Of a DNA stretch of 64,000 nt, positions 26,665 through 35,435 are shown one piece after another. The DNA is taken from assembly GCF_035920345.1 (NCBI RefSeq), contig NZ_CP109149.1:5084001-5148000 (forward strand), read 5' to 3'. Source of the DNA: Nocardia vinacea. GTDB taxonomy: Bacteria > Actinomycetota > Actinomycetes > Mycobacteriales > Mycobacteriaceae. Numbering within the stretch: position 1 is the first letter of the stretch; the number at the start of each line of letters is the position of its first letter. Below the pieces are notes generated by a model. The model was not told where the DNA came from and did no database searches. It was given only the letters and a program-made list of their open reading frames with translations. The position numbers and the translations under genes are program-made.

Positions 26665-27134
26665 CGCATGCCTTTGATCCGCCGCCCCAGTTCTCGGGTG
26701 ACCTCGCGCTCGGCGGTGCGCTTGGCCAGATCCTGTCGCTTGTCGTAGTCCTGCTTACCCTTGGCGAGCGCGAGCTCGACCTTGACCTTGCCGTCGGAGA
26801 AGTACATCGACAGCGGCACCAATGTCTGGTTGCCCTCACGTGACTTGCCGACCAGCCGCTCGATCTCGCGCTTGTGCAGCAGTAACTTGCGCACCCGGCG
26901 CGGGGAGTGGTTGGTCCAGGTCCCGTGGCTGAACTCGGGAATGTGCAGACCCCGCAGCCACACCTCGCCGTTGTCGACGGTCGCGAAGGCGTCCACCAGC
27001 GAGGCCTTACCCTCGCGCAGACTCTTGACCTCGGTACCGACCAGCGCGATCCCGGCCTCGTAAATGTCCAGGATCGTGTAGTTGTGCCGCGCCCGGCGGT
27101 TGGTCGCGATGACCTTGCGCCCCTGTTCCTTCAT
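26661..27134 (-). CDS. smpB: SsrA-binding protein SmpB
   Basis: A 157-residue Smp[18 protein letters not shown] at the N-terminus, [14 protein letters not shown] and [15 protein letters not shown] in the barrel, and the basic tail GRRIKGMR are all family hallmarks. SmpB binds the tRNA-like part of tmRNA and delivers it to stalled ribosomes. ATG 27134 matches the usual N-terminus; a TTG nine codons earlier is possible. The stop overlaps the start of the EamA gene. ssrA follows on the same strand at 25537. Confidence 0.97.
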   Translation of the reverse strand: MKEQGRKVIATNRRARHNYTILDIYEAGIALVGTEVKSLREGKASLVDAFATVDNGEVWLRGLHIPEFSHGTWTNHSPRRVRKLLLHKREIERLVGKSREGNQTLVPLSMYFSDGKVKVELALAKGKQDYDKRQDLAKRTAEREVTRELGRRIKGMR

Positions 27135-27185
27135 AACGGTCAACTCTAAGTTACTCGGCAATCGAATTATTCCGCGCCTGTTGCG

Positions 27186-27431
27186 CTAGCCACCCGGCCG
27201 GACCGCGAGATACAGCAGCAGCACCGCGATGAAGGCCGCGACCAGCAAGACCGTGGTCATGCGTGGTAGGCCGCGGGGACGCGGCGGTGGCGGCGGACGG
27301 TGGCGCAGCCAGACGGATTCCACCGCGGGGTCGTGGGTGCCGCGCCGATACGGCGGCGGATCGCCAGGGTCGGTGGACGGCGAGCCGCCCAGGTCGGGCC
27401 CGTCGTCGGTGGGGCCATCACCGGATGCCAT
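27186..27431 (-). CDS. Small proline-rich single-pass membrane protein
   Basis: An 81-residue protein with an acidic, Pro/Gly-rich N-terminal half (SPSTDPGDPPPYRRG), a basic proline stretch RHRPPPPPRPRGLPR and one C-terminal helix TVLLVAAFIAVLLLYLAV. The positive residues before the helix and a very short tail predict a cytoplasmic N-terminus. It sits 51 bases upstream of smpB on the same strand. No family is recognised. Confidence 0.65.
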   Translation of the reverse strand: MASGDGPTDDGPDLGGSPSTDPGDPPPYRRGTHDPAVESVWLRHRPPPPPRPRGLPRMTTVLLVAAFIAVLLLYLAVRPGG

Positions 27432-27484
27432 AACGTGCACGCTAGCCGCCGAACCGCTTCGACGCCGGGCAATTTCATTGCGAT

Positions 27485-28552
27485 TCAGGCAAGTCGGTGC
27501 GCGAACGCCGCACTGGCACCACCGCTCGCGAGATCGACGGTGACCACCGTGAGGTCGACGGTGCTCGCGGTGAGGTCCATGACCATGAAGCCGAGCTCGT
27601 GATAGTTCTCGAACAGGACGGCGTTGCCGGAGCCGCCGGGATTCAGCTTCGGTTCCGCCGCTACGGTTTTGGCAGCCGCACCGGAGACGAGCTGGCGTGT
27701 GCCCTTCGACCCCGCAGTCGGCTCGAGCACCTGCAGCGAATGATCGTGCCCGGAGAGGATGAAGTGGCATTTGCCGACGACATGGTCCTCGAAGAACTGC
27801 TTCGCGTGGATGCCGTTGATCGGTGCTACCGAAAGCCCCTCGTAGTGACCAGCGTCACCGTGCGGACCGTTGTTCGCATACGGGTGGTGGGTGCAGGCGA
27901 TCTTCCACTCAGCGGGTGATTCGGCGATCGCGCGATCGAGCCAGGCGCGCTGCTCGTTCATGAACTGGCCGTCGACCGCCCAGTACGGGTCGAAGATCGG
28001 CGGGATGTAGGCGGCGAGCGGATTGACATCCAGCACAAAGAATTCGACCACCGGCTGCTGCTCGGGTATCCGCACCGAGTAGTACCGGCTCGGCATCCAC
28101 CAGCGTGGCGAATTCGCGTGGTACTCGACCTCGCTGTTGCCGCGCAACAGCCAGCCACCGTCGCCGCCGAGGACCGAACTGTTGTCGTGATTGCCGAGCA
28201 CCATGAGCCACGGGAAATCCAGTCCCGCATTGGGGTTTTCGAATTTGTCCGTGAACTGGGCATCGACGGCGCTGTAGGGTCCGCTCTCGTAGATATTGTC
28301 ACCGAGGCCGAGGGCGAGCGAAAACGGTTGGCGGCGATGATAATCCCGCATTGCGTCGGCGACGGCCCACTGGGTGCGGGTGCCGGTGCCCGCATCGCCG
28401 GTGACGAGCACCCGCACATTGCGGTCGGTCGGGAAGTCGAATTTGGTGACACCGCTCGCGACCGGAACCGCGTCGGCGGGCGATAGACCGACCAGCGATG
28501 CACCTGCCGCTGTGGTGGCCGCACCCGCCAGGAACCCGCGCCGCCCGATCAT
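27485..28552 (-). CDS. Secreted metallophosphoesterase (purple acid phosphatase-like)
   Basis: A 355-residue phosphoesterase with a Tat-type signal (GRRGFLAGAATTAAG, cleavage near ADA). The metal motifs appear in order: GDAGTG, GLGDNIYESG, GNHDN, THHPYANNG and GHDHSL. This is the binuclear metallophosphoesterase core, close to tartrate-resistant/purple acid phosphatases. It would act outside the membrane on phosphomonoesters or diesters. Its ATG overlaps the recQ stop (ATGA), so the two are translated together, an odd pairing in function. Confidence 0.9.
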   Translation of the reverse strand: MIGRRGFLAGAATTAAGASLVGLSPADAVPVASGVTKFDFPTDRNVRVLVTGDAGTGTRTQWAVADAMRDYHRRQPFSLALGLGDNIYESGPYSAVDAQFTDKFENPNAGLDFPWLMVLGNHDNSSVLGGDGGWLLRGNSEVEYHANSPRWWMPSRYYSVRIPEQQPVVEFFVLDVNPLAAYIPPIFDPYWAVDGQFMNEQRAWLDRAIAESPAEWKIACTHHPYANNGPHGDAGHYEGLSVAPINGIHAKQFFEDHVVGKCHFILSGHDHSLQVLEPTAGSKGTRQLVSGAAAKTVAAEPKLNPGGSGNAVLFENYHELGFMVMDLTASTVDLTVVTVDLASGGASAAFAHRLA

Positions 28553-30465
28553 GCGTTGCTCACTTCTCCGGCCAGGACGGCGAGTACTCCTTCGCCGTAC
28601 TTGGCCAGTTTGTTCTCACCGACACCGCCGACCGTCCCGAGTTCGGACAGGCTCGCGGGCTTGCGTGCGGCGACCTCCCGCAGCGTCGCGTCGTGGAAGA
28701 CGACGTAGGCGGGTACGCCCTGCTCCTTGGCCGTCGCGGCCCGCCATTCACGCAGCTTCTCGAACAGCGGCACGTCTGCGGTAGACAGGTCGGCAGCCGG
28801 GGACTTGCCCTTCGCCGCCTTGGGTGTCCTCGCCGGTTTGACCGCACGCTCCGGTTCGCGGCGCAGTAGCACTTCCCGGCCGTCGAACAACACCTCGTTG
28901 CTGGCCTCGGTGAGGATGAGCACGCCGTAGTCGCCGTGCACGGCGAGTAGTCCCTGTGCGAGCAATTGCCTTATGACACCGCGCCATTCGACATCGCGCA
29001 GATCGGTGCCGATGCCGAAGACCTTCAGCTCATGATGATCATGTTGCAGCACTTTGGGATTCGATTTGCCGAGCAGGATATCGACGATATGGCCCGCGCC
29101 GAAGCTCTGACCGCGTTCACGTTTCAACCGCAGCACCGTGGAGAGCACCTTTTGCGCGGGGACGGTGCCGTCCCAGGTTTCCGGCGCGGTCAGGCAGGTG
29201 TCGCAATTGCCGCACGACTGCCCCGACTGTCCGAAGTAGGCCAGTAGCTGAGTTCGCCTGCAGGACACCGTTTCACACAGCGCGAGCATCGCGTCCAGAT
29301 GCAGCTGCAGTTGCCTCCGGTGGGTGGCGTCGCCGTCGGAGGAGTCGATCATCTTGCGCTGCTGCACCACATCGGCGAGTCCGTAGACCATCCACGCGGT
29401 CGACGGCAGCCCGTCGCGGCCCGCTCGCCCGGTCTCCTGGTAGTAGCCCTCGACGGACTTGGGCAGATCGAGATGGGCGACGAAGCGCACGTCGGGCTTA
29501 TCGATGCCCATACCGAAGGCGATCGTCGCGACCACGACGAGGCCATCCTCGCGCAGGAATCGTGCCTGGTTGGCCGCGCGGGTGCGCGAGTCCAGGCCCG
29601 CGTGATACGGAACCGCCTCGACGCCGTTCTCGGTGAGGAAGGCCGCGGTCTTCTCCACCGAGTTGCGCGACAGGCAGTAGACGATGCCGGCGTCGCCGGC
29701 GTGCTCGGCCTTGATGAAGTCCAGCAGCTGCCGATCCGGCCGGTTCTTGGGTTCGATCCGGTACTGGATATTGGGCCGGTCGAAACTGGCGACGAAGCGG
29801 CGAGCCGCGCCGAGGTCGAGGCGCTCGATGATCTCGTCGCGGGTCTTCGCCGTCGCGGTCGCGGTGAGCGCGATCCGCGGCACGTCGGGCCAGCGCTCGT
29901 GCAGCATCGACAGGCCCAAATAGTCGGGTCGGAAGTCATGGCCCCACTGGGATACGCAATGCGCCTCGTCGATGGCGAACAGCGCCACCTTGCCACGATC
30001 CAGCAGGGCGGCGGACGACTCCAGGCGCAGCCGCTCGGGCGCGAGATACAGCAGATCCAATTCCCCCGCGACGAACTGCGCCTCGACCATCCGCCGCTCG
30101 TCCGGGAACTGCGTCGAGTTCAGGAATCCGGCGCGCACGCCGAGCGCGCTGAGCGCGTCCACCTGATCCTGCATCAATGCGATCAGCGGTGACACCACCA
30201 CGCCGACGCCGGGACGCACCAGTGCGGGCACCTGATAGCACAGCGACTTACCGCCGCCCGTCGGCATGAGCACCAGGGCGTCTCCGCCGCCGACCACGTG
30301 CTCGACGATCTCCCGCTGATCACCGCGGAAGCTGTCGTAGCCGAACACCCGGCGTAGAACCTCTTGTGCCGCACCGGATTCAGCGACCGGGGCACCGTCG
30401 GTCGTTACAGCCGCGAAAGCATCGGGGGTTTCCACGCGGCCCATCCTACGAGCGCCGTCGGACAT
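28549..30465 (-). CDS. recQ: ATP-dependent DNA helicase RecQ
   Basis: A 638-residue RecQ helicase. Walker A is MPTGGGKSLCYQ, the DExH box is DEAHCVSQWGHDFRPDY, and motif VI is ETGRAGRDG. The zinc-binding region has the four Cys around CRRTQLLAYFGQSGQSCGNCDTC in part, then a winged helix. A C-terminal HRDC domain starts at PLFEKLREWRAATAKEQG. It unwinds DNA in recombination repair and fork restart. ATG 30465 follows AGGGG at seven bases. A head-to-head pair of DnaA boxes lies 42 bases upstream of the start, suggesting DnaA control. The stop overlaps the phosphatase gene. Confidence 0.95.
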   Translation of the reverse strand: MSDGARRMGRVETPDAFAAVTTDGAPVAESGAAQEVLRRVFGYDSFRGDQREIVEHVVGGGDALVLMPTGGGKSLCYQVPALVRPGVGVVVSPLIALMQDQVDALSALGVRAGFLNSTQFPDERRMVEAQFVAGELDLLYLAPERLRLESSAALLDRGKVALFAIDEAHCVSQWGHDFRPDYLGLSMLHERWPDVPRIALTATATAKTRDEIIERLDLGAARRFVASFDRPNIQYRIEPKNRPDRQLLDFIKAEHAGDAGIVYCLSRNSVEKTAAFLTENGVEAVPYHAGLDSRTRAANQARFLREDGLVVVATIAFGMGIDKPDVRFVAHLDLPKSVEGYYQETGRAGRDGLPSTAWMVYGLADVVQQRKMIDSSDGDATHRRQLQLHLDAMLALCETVSCRRTQLLAYFGQSGQSCGNCDTCLTAPETWDGTVPAQKVLSTVLRLKRERGQSFGAGHIVDILLGKSNPKVLQHDHHELKVFGIGTDLRDVEWRGVIRQLLAQGLLAVHGDYGVLILTEASNEVLFDGREVLLRREPERAVKPARTPKAAKGKSPAADLSTADVPLFEKLREWRAATAKEQGVPAYVVFHDATLREVAARKPASLSELGTVGGVGENKLAKYGEGVLAVLAGEVSNA

Positions 30466-30506
30466 CGGAACCCCTACATCGGCGCGGATCCCAGGTGACA
30501 GGCCGA

Positions 30507-30526
30507 GTTGTCCACATGTGGACAAC
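30507..30526. promoter_or_regulatory. Head-to-head pair of DnaA boxes upstream of recQ
   Basis: A perfect 20-bp palindrome made of TTGTCCACA (30508-30516) directly joined to its complement TGTGGACAA (30517-30525). TTGTCCACA is the usual DnaA box of high-GC actinobacteria. It lies in the ftsX-recQ space, 42 bases upstream of the recQ start. Confidence 0.7.
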
Positions 30527-30572
30527 CAATTCCGATCGCCGATCGTCGGCGTCGTCGCACACCCACCGACGG

Positions 30573-30600
30573 CCTCGCACAAGGTACATGGTGCGCGAGG
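30573..30600. repeat. 28-bp palindrome-like intergenic element, copy 1
   Basis: Begins CCTCGCACAAGGTAC and ends GCGAGG, giving a hairpin-capable inverted repeat. The same first 15 bases and last 6 bases occur at 36041-36068 with a slightly different middle. This copy lies between the ftsX end and the recQ start; the other lies upstream of hisN. Confidence 0.6.
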
Positions 30601-30621
30601 TCGTCATCAGCTTTGCGAGAG

Positions 30622-31527
30622 TCAGTCCCGAACGTAGTAGCGCAGCGTGCCGTAGGCGGTTATCGCGGCGAATACGATGCCGAGTGGTGCGATGGTCAGG
30701 GACACCAGTGCGACGTCCTCACCTGTGATGTGCGGGAAGACATTGCTGTTGAAGAGCGCACCGAGTCCGCGGTTCACCACCAACGGTTGCGCGAGGAACA
30801 ACCCGACAACCGCCAGAATCGATCCAGCCAAGGCCGCGACCACCGCTTCCAGGAGGAACGGCAACTGCGTGTACCAGCGCGTCGCACCGACCATCCGCAT
30901 GATGCCGACCTCCTCGCGTCGACTGAACGCCGCGATCTGCACCATATTCGCGATCAACAGCAGTGCGGCCAATGCCTGCAATGCCGCCAACGCGAATGCC
31001 GCATTCCGCAGGCCGTCGAACACCCCGACCAAGCGGTCCACGGTGTCCTTGTCGTTGAGTACGCTCTGGATCCCGTCCTTACCGTTGAATGTCTGGTAGA
31101 TCCGCGGGTACTGATCGGCATCGGTCATCTTCACGCGCAAGGACGCGGGCAGGCGGGTGTCCTTGATCATGTCCAGCATTTCGGGCTGGTCCTTGAAGGT
31201 CACCTCGGTGGCTTCCTTCATCGCCTCGTCGCTGTTGATGAACTGGACCGAGACCACACCGTCGGTCTTCTTCAGATCCGACATCAGCTGCTGACACGGA
31301 TTCAGTGAACAGTCCCGATCGTTCGCCGAGACCAGATCGGAGAGGTAGAGCCGGATCTCGACCCGATCCATGAAGTAGTTCTGGGTCTTATCCGCAATTC
31401 GCAGCGCGAGCAGACCGCCACCGAGCATGGTCAGCGATACCGCGGTGGTCAGGATCATCGCGATGGTCATGGTGACATTGCGACGCAGGCCGGTGAGGAC
31501 CTCGTTGAGCAGGAATCCAGCGCGCAT
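30622..31527 (-). CDS. ftsX: Cell division protein FtsX
   Basis: A 301-residue permease-like protein with four membrane helices: one near residue 25 (TMTIAMILTTAVSLTMLGG) and three in the last 130 residues. The large extracellular loop between the first two contains paired Cys (DCSLNPCQQL), as in mycobacterial FtsX, whose loop activates the peptidoglycan hydrolase RipC. It forms the FtsEX complex with FtsE. Its start overlaps the ftsE stop (TAATG). FtsX passes the FtsE ATP signal across the membrane during division. Confidence 0.96.
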   Translation of the reverse strand: MRAGFLLNEVLTGLRRNVTMTIAMILTTAVSLTMLGGGLLALRIADKTQNYFMDRVEIRLYLSDLVSANDRDCSLNPCQQLMSDLKKTDGVVSVQFINSDEAMKEATEVTFKDQPEMLDMIKDTRLPASLRVKMTDADQYPRIYQTFNGKDGIQSVLNDKDTVDRLVGVFDGLRNAAFALAALQALAALLLIANMVQIAAFSRREEVGIMRMVGATRWYTQLPFLLEAVVAALAGSILAVVGLFLAQPLVVNRGLGALFNSNVFPHITGEDVALVSLTIAPLGIVFAAITAYGTLRYYVRD

Positions 31528-32216
31528 TACCGGCCCACCCCGTAGACGCCGATCGCGTCGTCGCGGATCAGCCGGCCCCGGTCCAACTCCACCACTCGCT
31601 TACGCATCGCGTCGACGATGTGATTGTCGTGTGTGGCCATCACCACGGTCGTGCCGATGCGGTTGATCCGCTCCAGCAGCAGCATGATGTCGCCGCTGGT
31701 GTCGGGATCGAGGTTGCCGGTCGGCTCATCGGCGAGCAGGACCAGCGGACGGTTCACAAAGGCCCTGGCGATCGCAACACGCTGCTGCTCGCCACCGGAC
31801 AATTCGTGCGGCAGCCGATCGGCCTTGCCGCCGAGCCCGACCATATCCAGCACCTCGGGCACGGTCCGGTCGATGAACTGGCGCCGCTTGCCGATCACCT
31901 CCAGCGCGAACGCCACATTCTGGGCCACGGTCTTCTGCTGCAGCAGCCGGAAGTCCTGGAATACGCAACCCATGCGCTGACGCAACTTCGGCACCTTCCG
32001 CCCGGGCAGCCGGTCGACCTGGAAGTCGGCGACCCGGATCTCGCCCGCGGTCGGGGCCTCTTCCTTGAGCAGCAGTCGCATGAAGGTCGACTTGCCCGAA
32101 CCGGACGGGCCGATGATGAAGACGAATTCGCCCTTGCGCACATCGACGGTGATGTTGTCCAGCGCGGGTCGCGTCGAGGTCTGATACGACTTGGTCACGT
32201 TCCGCATAGCGATCAC
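31527..32216 (-). CDS. ftsE: Cell division ATP-binding protein FtsE
   Basis: A 229-residue ABC ATPase. Walker A is GPSGSGKST, the signature is [14 protein letters not shown], and Walker B is [11 protein letters not shown]. The start [11 protein letters not shown] and the adjacency to ftsX identify it as FtsE. It drives conformational signals through FtsX to septal peptidoglycan hydrolases. It lies about 50 bases downstream of the small membrane peptide that follows the MscS-like gene, all on the same strand. Confidence 0.97.
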   Translation of the reverse strand: MIAMRNVTKSYQTSTRPALDNITVDVRKGEFVFIIGPSGSGKSTFMRLLLKEEAPTAGEIRVADFQVDRLPGRKVPKLRQRMGCVFQDFRLLQQKTVAQNVAFALEVIGKRRQFIDRTVPEVLDMVGLGGKADRLPHELSGGEQQRVAIARAFVNRPLVLLADEPTGNLDPDTSGDIMLLLERINRIGTTVVMATHDNHIVDAMRKRVVELDRGRLIRDDAIGVYGVGR

Positions 32217-32267
32217 GGTTGGCCAGTGTAACCAGCAACCGTCGCGCAGCCACCAGCTACATCATGG

Positions 32268-32423
32268 TCAATGACCGGGCGTAGCCGTATTCATCACTAC
32301 GGGAACGGTATTGAGTTTTTCGGGCGATGTCACGATCGGTTGATCGGGCTTGACGAGCAGGTACAACACGAATGTGGCGACCCATGATGCCATCAGGATC
32401 GCCGTGGATCTACGTGGTCTCAC
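32268..32423 (-). CDS. 51-residue membrane peptide coupled to the MscS-like gene
   Basis: A short frame from GTG 32423 inside the end of the MscS-like gene (14-base overlap). AGGGA lies five bases upstream, an excellent ribosome-binding site. It encodes a basic start (VRPRRSTA), one hydrophobic helix ASWVATFVLYLLV and a polar tail ending PVVMNTATPGH. The overlap and site strongly suggest coupled translation. A regulatory or stabilising partner of the channel is an inference; no family is recognised. Confidence 0.65.
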   Translation of the reverse strand: MRPRRSTAILMASWVATFVLYLLVKPDQPIVTSPEKLNTVPVVMNTATPGH

Positions 32424-33267
32424 TGATTCCCTCCCGGCGCAATGCCGCGGCGACTCGCACCCGCAACTCGCGACCGACCTCGAACTGCTTGCCTGGCAAC
32501 GTTCGGGCAACCATTCGAATATTCATCTGGTCCACTGTCAGGTCTTCGACGCCCATCACGGTGGGCTCGTCGAGCAGCAGCGGCTTCAATCTGCGGTCCT
32601 CGTACGCCTTTGTACCGACCTCGTGCAGGATCTCGTTGATCCTGGTGATGTCGACGCTGGCCGCAACCGGAACGTCGATCGCGGCGCGCGCCCAATCCTT
32701 CGAGAGATTGGTCACTTTGACGATCTGGCCGTTGGGCACGGTGATCACCTCACCGTCGGCATTGCGCAGTGTGGTGATCCGCAACGTGACGTCCTCGACC
32801 GTACCCTCGGCGTGCTCCGCGGATCCAGTGACAGCGATGCGAACCACATCACCAAATCCGTACTGCCGCTCGGTAATCAGGAAAAATCCGGCAAGAATGT
32901 CTTGCACGATCCGCTGTGCGCCGAAGCCGAGTGCGGCGCCGAGTACGGCCGCGGGTGCGACCAGACCGGTGACCGCGAAACCCATCCGCCGCAGCACTTC
33001 CATGCCGACCAGGACATAGACGACGGTCAGCACCACCCAGGTGACCACCTGGGCCAGCGCATGGCGATGTTTGGCAGCCTCGGACCGGACGAGCGCGTCG
33101 CTGCTGCGGAATCCGGCGTCGATCTTGCGGGTGATCCGATCCCGGATAAAGGTGGCGAAACGGCTGAACAGCACCACGCCGAGGAGCAGCAGGACGATCT
33201 CTAGACCGGAGGACCGCAGCCAGGTGGTGAAGTCGGTGGACGTGGAGAAAGCCTGGGGTACGTCCAA
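32410..33267 (-). CDS. MscS-type mechanosensitive channel
   Basis: A 285-residue channel with three N-terminal helices. The pore-lining third helix region reads GLVAPAAVLGAALGFGAQRIVQDILAG, followed by the beta domain with VNGxI-like ITVPNGQIVKVTNLS. This matches small-conductance channels that open under membrane tension during osmotic downshock. It starts with TTG 33267 immediately after the prfB stop, so it is translated with prfB. The C-terminus overlaps the small membrane peptide gene. The block order prfB-mscS-ftsE-ftsX is conserved in related genera. Confidence 0.92.
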   Translation of the reverse strand: MDVPQAFSTSTDFTTWLRSSGLEIVLLLLGVVLFSRFATFIRDRITRKIDAGFRSSDALVRSEAAKHRHALAQVVTWVVLTVVYVLVGMEVLRRMGFAVTGLVAPAAVLGAALGFGAQRIVQDILAGFFLITERQYGFGDVVRIAVTGSAEHAEGTVEDVTLRITTLRNADGEVITVPNGQIVKVTNLSKDWARAAIDVPVAASVDITRINEILHEVGTKAYEDRRLKPLLLDEPTVMGVEDLTVDQMNIRMVARTLPGKQFEVGRELRVRVAAALRREGISETT

Positions 33268-34383
33268 CTAGCTCGCCTGCTCTCGCATTCGCCAACGAAT
33301 TCCGGATTCGATGAAACCATCGATATCGCCGTCGAGCACGGCAGTCGGATTGTTGACTTCATAGTTGGTGCGCAGATCCTTGACCATCTGGTACGGATGC
33401 AGCACGTAGGAGCGCATCTGGTTACCCCAGGACGCGCCCTCGTTGGTTTTGAGCGCATCCATCTCGGCGCGCTCCTCCTGCCGCTTGCGTTCCAGCAGTT
33501 TGGCCTGCAGCACCCGCATGGCCGAAATCTTGTTCTGCAGCTGGGATTTCTCGTTCTGACAGGTCACGACGATGCCGGTCGGGATATGGGTGAGGCGCAC
33601 CGCGGAGTCGGTGGTGTTGACGCTCTGGCCGCCGGGACCCGAGGACCGGTAGACGTCCACGCGGACCTCGCCCTCGGGAATTTCGATGTGGTCGGTGGTC
33701 TCGACCACCGGTAGCACCTCGACCTCGGCGAAGGAGGTCTGGCGGCGGCCCTGATTGTCGAACGGACTGATCCGGACCAGGCGGTGCGTGCCCATTTCCA
33801 CCGAGAGGGTGCCGTAGGCATACGGCGACTTCACCGCGAAGGTGGCGCTCTTGATGCCCGCCTCTTCGGCGTAGGAGGTGTCGTAGACCTCGACGGAGTA
33901 CTTGTGCCGGTCCGCCCAGCGGATGTACATGCGCATCAGCATTTCGGCCCAGTCGGCGGCATCCACACCACCTGCGCCGGAGCGGATATTGACCAGCGCC
34001 TCACGCTTGTCGTACTCGCCGGAGAGCAGGGTGCGGACCTCCATGGCCTCCACATCGCTGTGCAGCGTGGCCCGCTCGCCATCGGCGTCGGCGAGCGCGG
34101 CGACCCTGGCCTCGCCCTCTTCTTCCTCGGCCAATTCATACAGAACGGACAGATCGTCTAGGCGCTGGCGCAGGTCCTCGACCCGGCGCAACTCGCTCTG
34201 CGCGTGCGACAGCTCACTGGTGACCTGCTGCGCGTGCTCCTGGTTGTTCCACAGATCGGGATCGGCGGCCTGGTGCTCGAGCTCATCGATCCGTCGACGC
34301 AGCTCTTCGACATCGAGGACCGACTCGACGGTCTTGAGCGTGGCGTCGAGTTCGGCGAGGTCAGCGGAGACGTCAGGATGCAC
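33268..34383 (-). CDS. prfB: Peptide chain release factor RF2
   Basis: A 371-residue class I release factor. The GGQ motif is in [17 protein letters not shown] and the stop-codon-reading SPF tripeptide in [11 protein letters not shown], which identifies RF2 (UGA and UAA). It is a single continuous frame, so the programmed frameshift known from many prfB genes is absent, as usual in these actinobacteria. GTG 34383 gives the typical N-terminus ([12 protein letters not shown]); a TTG three codons upstream is also possible. It heads the channel and ftsEX genes. Confidence 0.96.
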   Translation of the reverse strand: MHPDVSADLAELDATLKTVESVLDVEELRRRIDELEHQAADPDLWNNQEHAQQVTSELSHAQSELRRVEDLRQRLDDLSVLYELAEEEEGEARVAALADADGERATLHSDVEAMEVRTLLSGEYDKREALVNIRSGAGGVDAADWAEMLMRMYIRWADRHKYSVEVYDTSYAEEAGIKSATFAVKSPYAYGTLSVEMGTHRLVRISPFDNQGRRQTSFAEVEVLPVVETTDHIEIPEGEVRVDVYRSSGPGGQSVNTTDSAVRLTHIPTGIVVTCQNEKSQLQNKISAMRVLQAKLLERKRQEERAEMDALKTNEGASWGNQMRSYVLHPYQMVKDLRTNYEVNNPTAVLDGDIDGFIESGIRWRMREQAS

Positions 34384-34448
34384 GATGCTCAAGCCTACTG
34401 GGCGCGGCGAAGACGGTGAAACACGCGGTGGTGTGGGGGTGGCCGTCC

Positions 34449-35306
34449 TCAGCCGGAGACGGCACGCAGCCCGCCTGGGCGACGGCCGGCGAGGGCGTCG
34501 AGGGCGGCCGCGGTGGCTTCGTCGGCGGGGAGATAGACGATGAGCTGCTGGTCGTCATCGGCTGAGAGTTCCAGGGTTTCGTAGGTGAGGCGCAGGTTGC
34601 CTGCCTCGGGGTGGGTGAGGCGGGTGGTTCCGGTGGCGGCGGCGAGGCTGGGCACGGATTCCACGCGGCGGGTGAACTCGGCACCGGCGGCGACGGTCAG
34701 TTCGTCGGCGAGGGCGGCGATGTGCGGGTCGCTGCGGAACGGGCCTTGTTTCAGTGCGGCGACCAATTCGTCGGCGATGTGGTCCCAGTCGGGAAAGGCG
34801 GTGCGGGCGCGCGGGTCGGTGAAGGCGAACAGGGCGAGATTGGCGCGGTGTTCGTGGTCGAGCAGTCCGATCGGCGCCATCAGGCGCTCGAATCCCTCGG
34901 TCCAGGCGAGCACCTCGCGCAGTCGGTTGACGACCAGCGCGGGCGCGGGTTCCAGGCGATCGAGGATGGCGCGGACCGCGGGCCGCACCTCGCGCGGCGG
35001 TTGCGCACCGCCCATGCAGTTGAAACCCGGATCGGCGCCCTTGGTGAGACGGTGCAGGTGGATGCGTTCGCTCGGCATCAAGGCGAGGGCGTCGGCGAGC
35101 GCGGACAGCACCGGTGGCGAGGGTCGGCGGTCGCGTCCCTGCTCGAGGCGTGTGATGTATTCGACGCTCACACCCGCCAGGGTTGCCAGTTCGGCGCGAC
35201 GCAGGCCGGGGGTTCGGCGGCGCGGTCCGGTGGGCAGGCCGACCTGGGCCGGTGTCACCGCCTCACGGCGGGTGCGCAGAAAAAGACCCAACTCGTTGTC
35301 GCTCAC
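34449..35306 (-). CDS. XRE-family regulator with MmyB-like ligand domain (second)
   Basis: A 285-residue regulator of the same type as that at 17223. The HTH has [28 protein letters not shown], and the ligand domain contains [20 protein letters not shown]. The start [13 protein letters not shown] at GTG 35306 is the usual N-terminus for the family. It is divergent from an FMN reductase, the probable target. GCTACTACCA lies 42 bases upstream of its start, as in the first regulator. Confidence 0.9.
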   Translation of the reverse strand: MSDNELGLFLRTRREAVTPAQVGLPTGPRRRTPGLRRAELATLAGVSVEYITRLEQGRDRRPSPPVLSALADALALMPSERIHLHRLTKGADPGFNCMGGAQPPREVRPAVRAILDRLEPAPALVVNRLREVLAWTEGFERLMAPIGLLDHEHRANLALFAFTDPRARTAFPDWDHIADELVAALKQGPFRSDPHIAALADELTVAAGAEFTRRVESVPSLAAATGTTRLTHPEAGNLRLTYETLELSADDDQQLIVYLPADEATAAALDALAGRRPGGLRAVSG

Positions 35307-35347
35307 TCCTCGAAGGTACAAGCGCGGCCGGCGCCGAGGGTGTCCCT

Positions 35348-35357
35348 GCTACTACCA
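35348..35357. promoter_or_regulatory. Candidate operator/promoter motif of the XRE-MmyB regulator (copy 2)
   Basis: GCTACTACCA, preceded by CCCT, between the divergent XRE and FMN-reductase genes. It is identical to the motif at 18129-18138 and sits at nearly the same distance from the regulator start. A related 11-mer TACTACCACTC also occurs at 13783-13793, just before the ankyrin gene. Confidence 0.4.
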
Positions 35358-35435
35358 CTCTTCGCGCGGTCTTCCTGGTGGCGATGCCGGGCAGCAGATT
35401 GGGACTCGAACAATTCCTGATCGAAGGAGAACACC

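Noticed and set aside
33268..34392. A programmed frameshift in prfB
   Set aside because: The gene is a single continuous frame with all domains, so no internal UGA frameshift site is needed.
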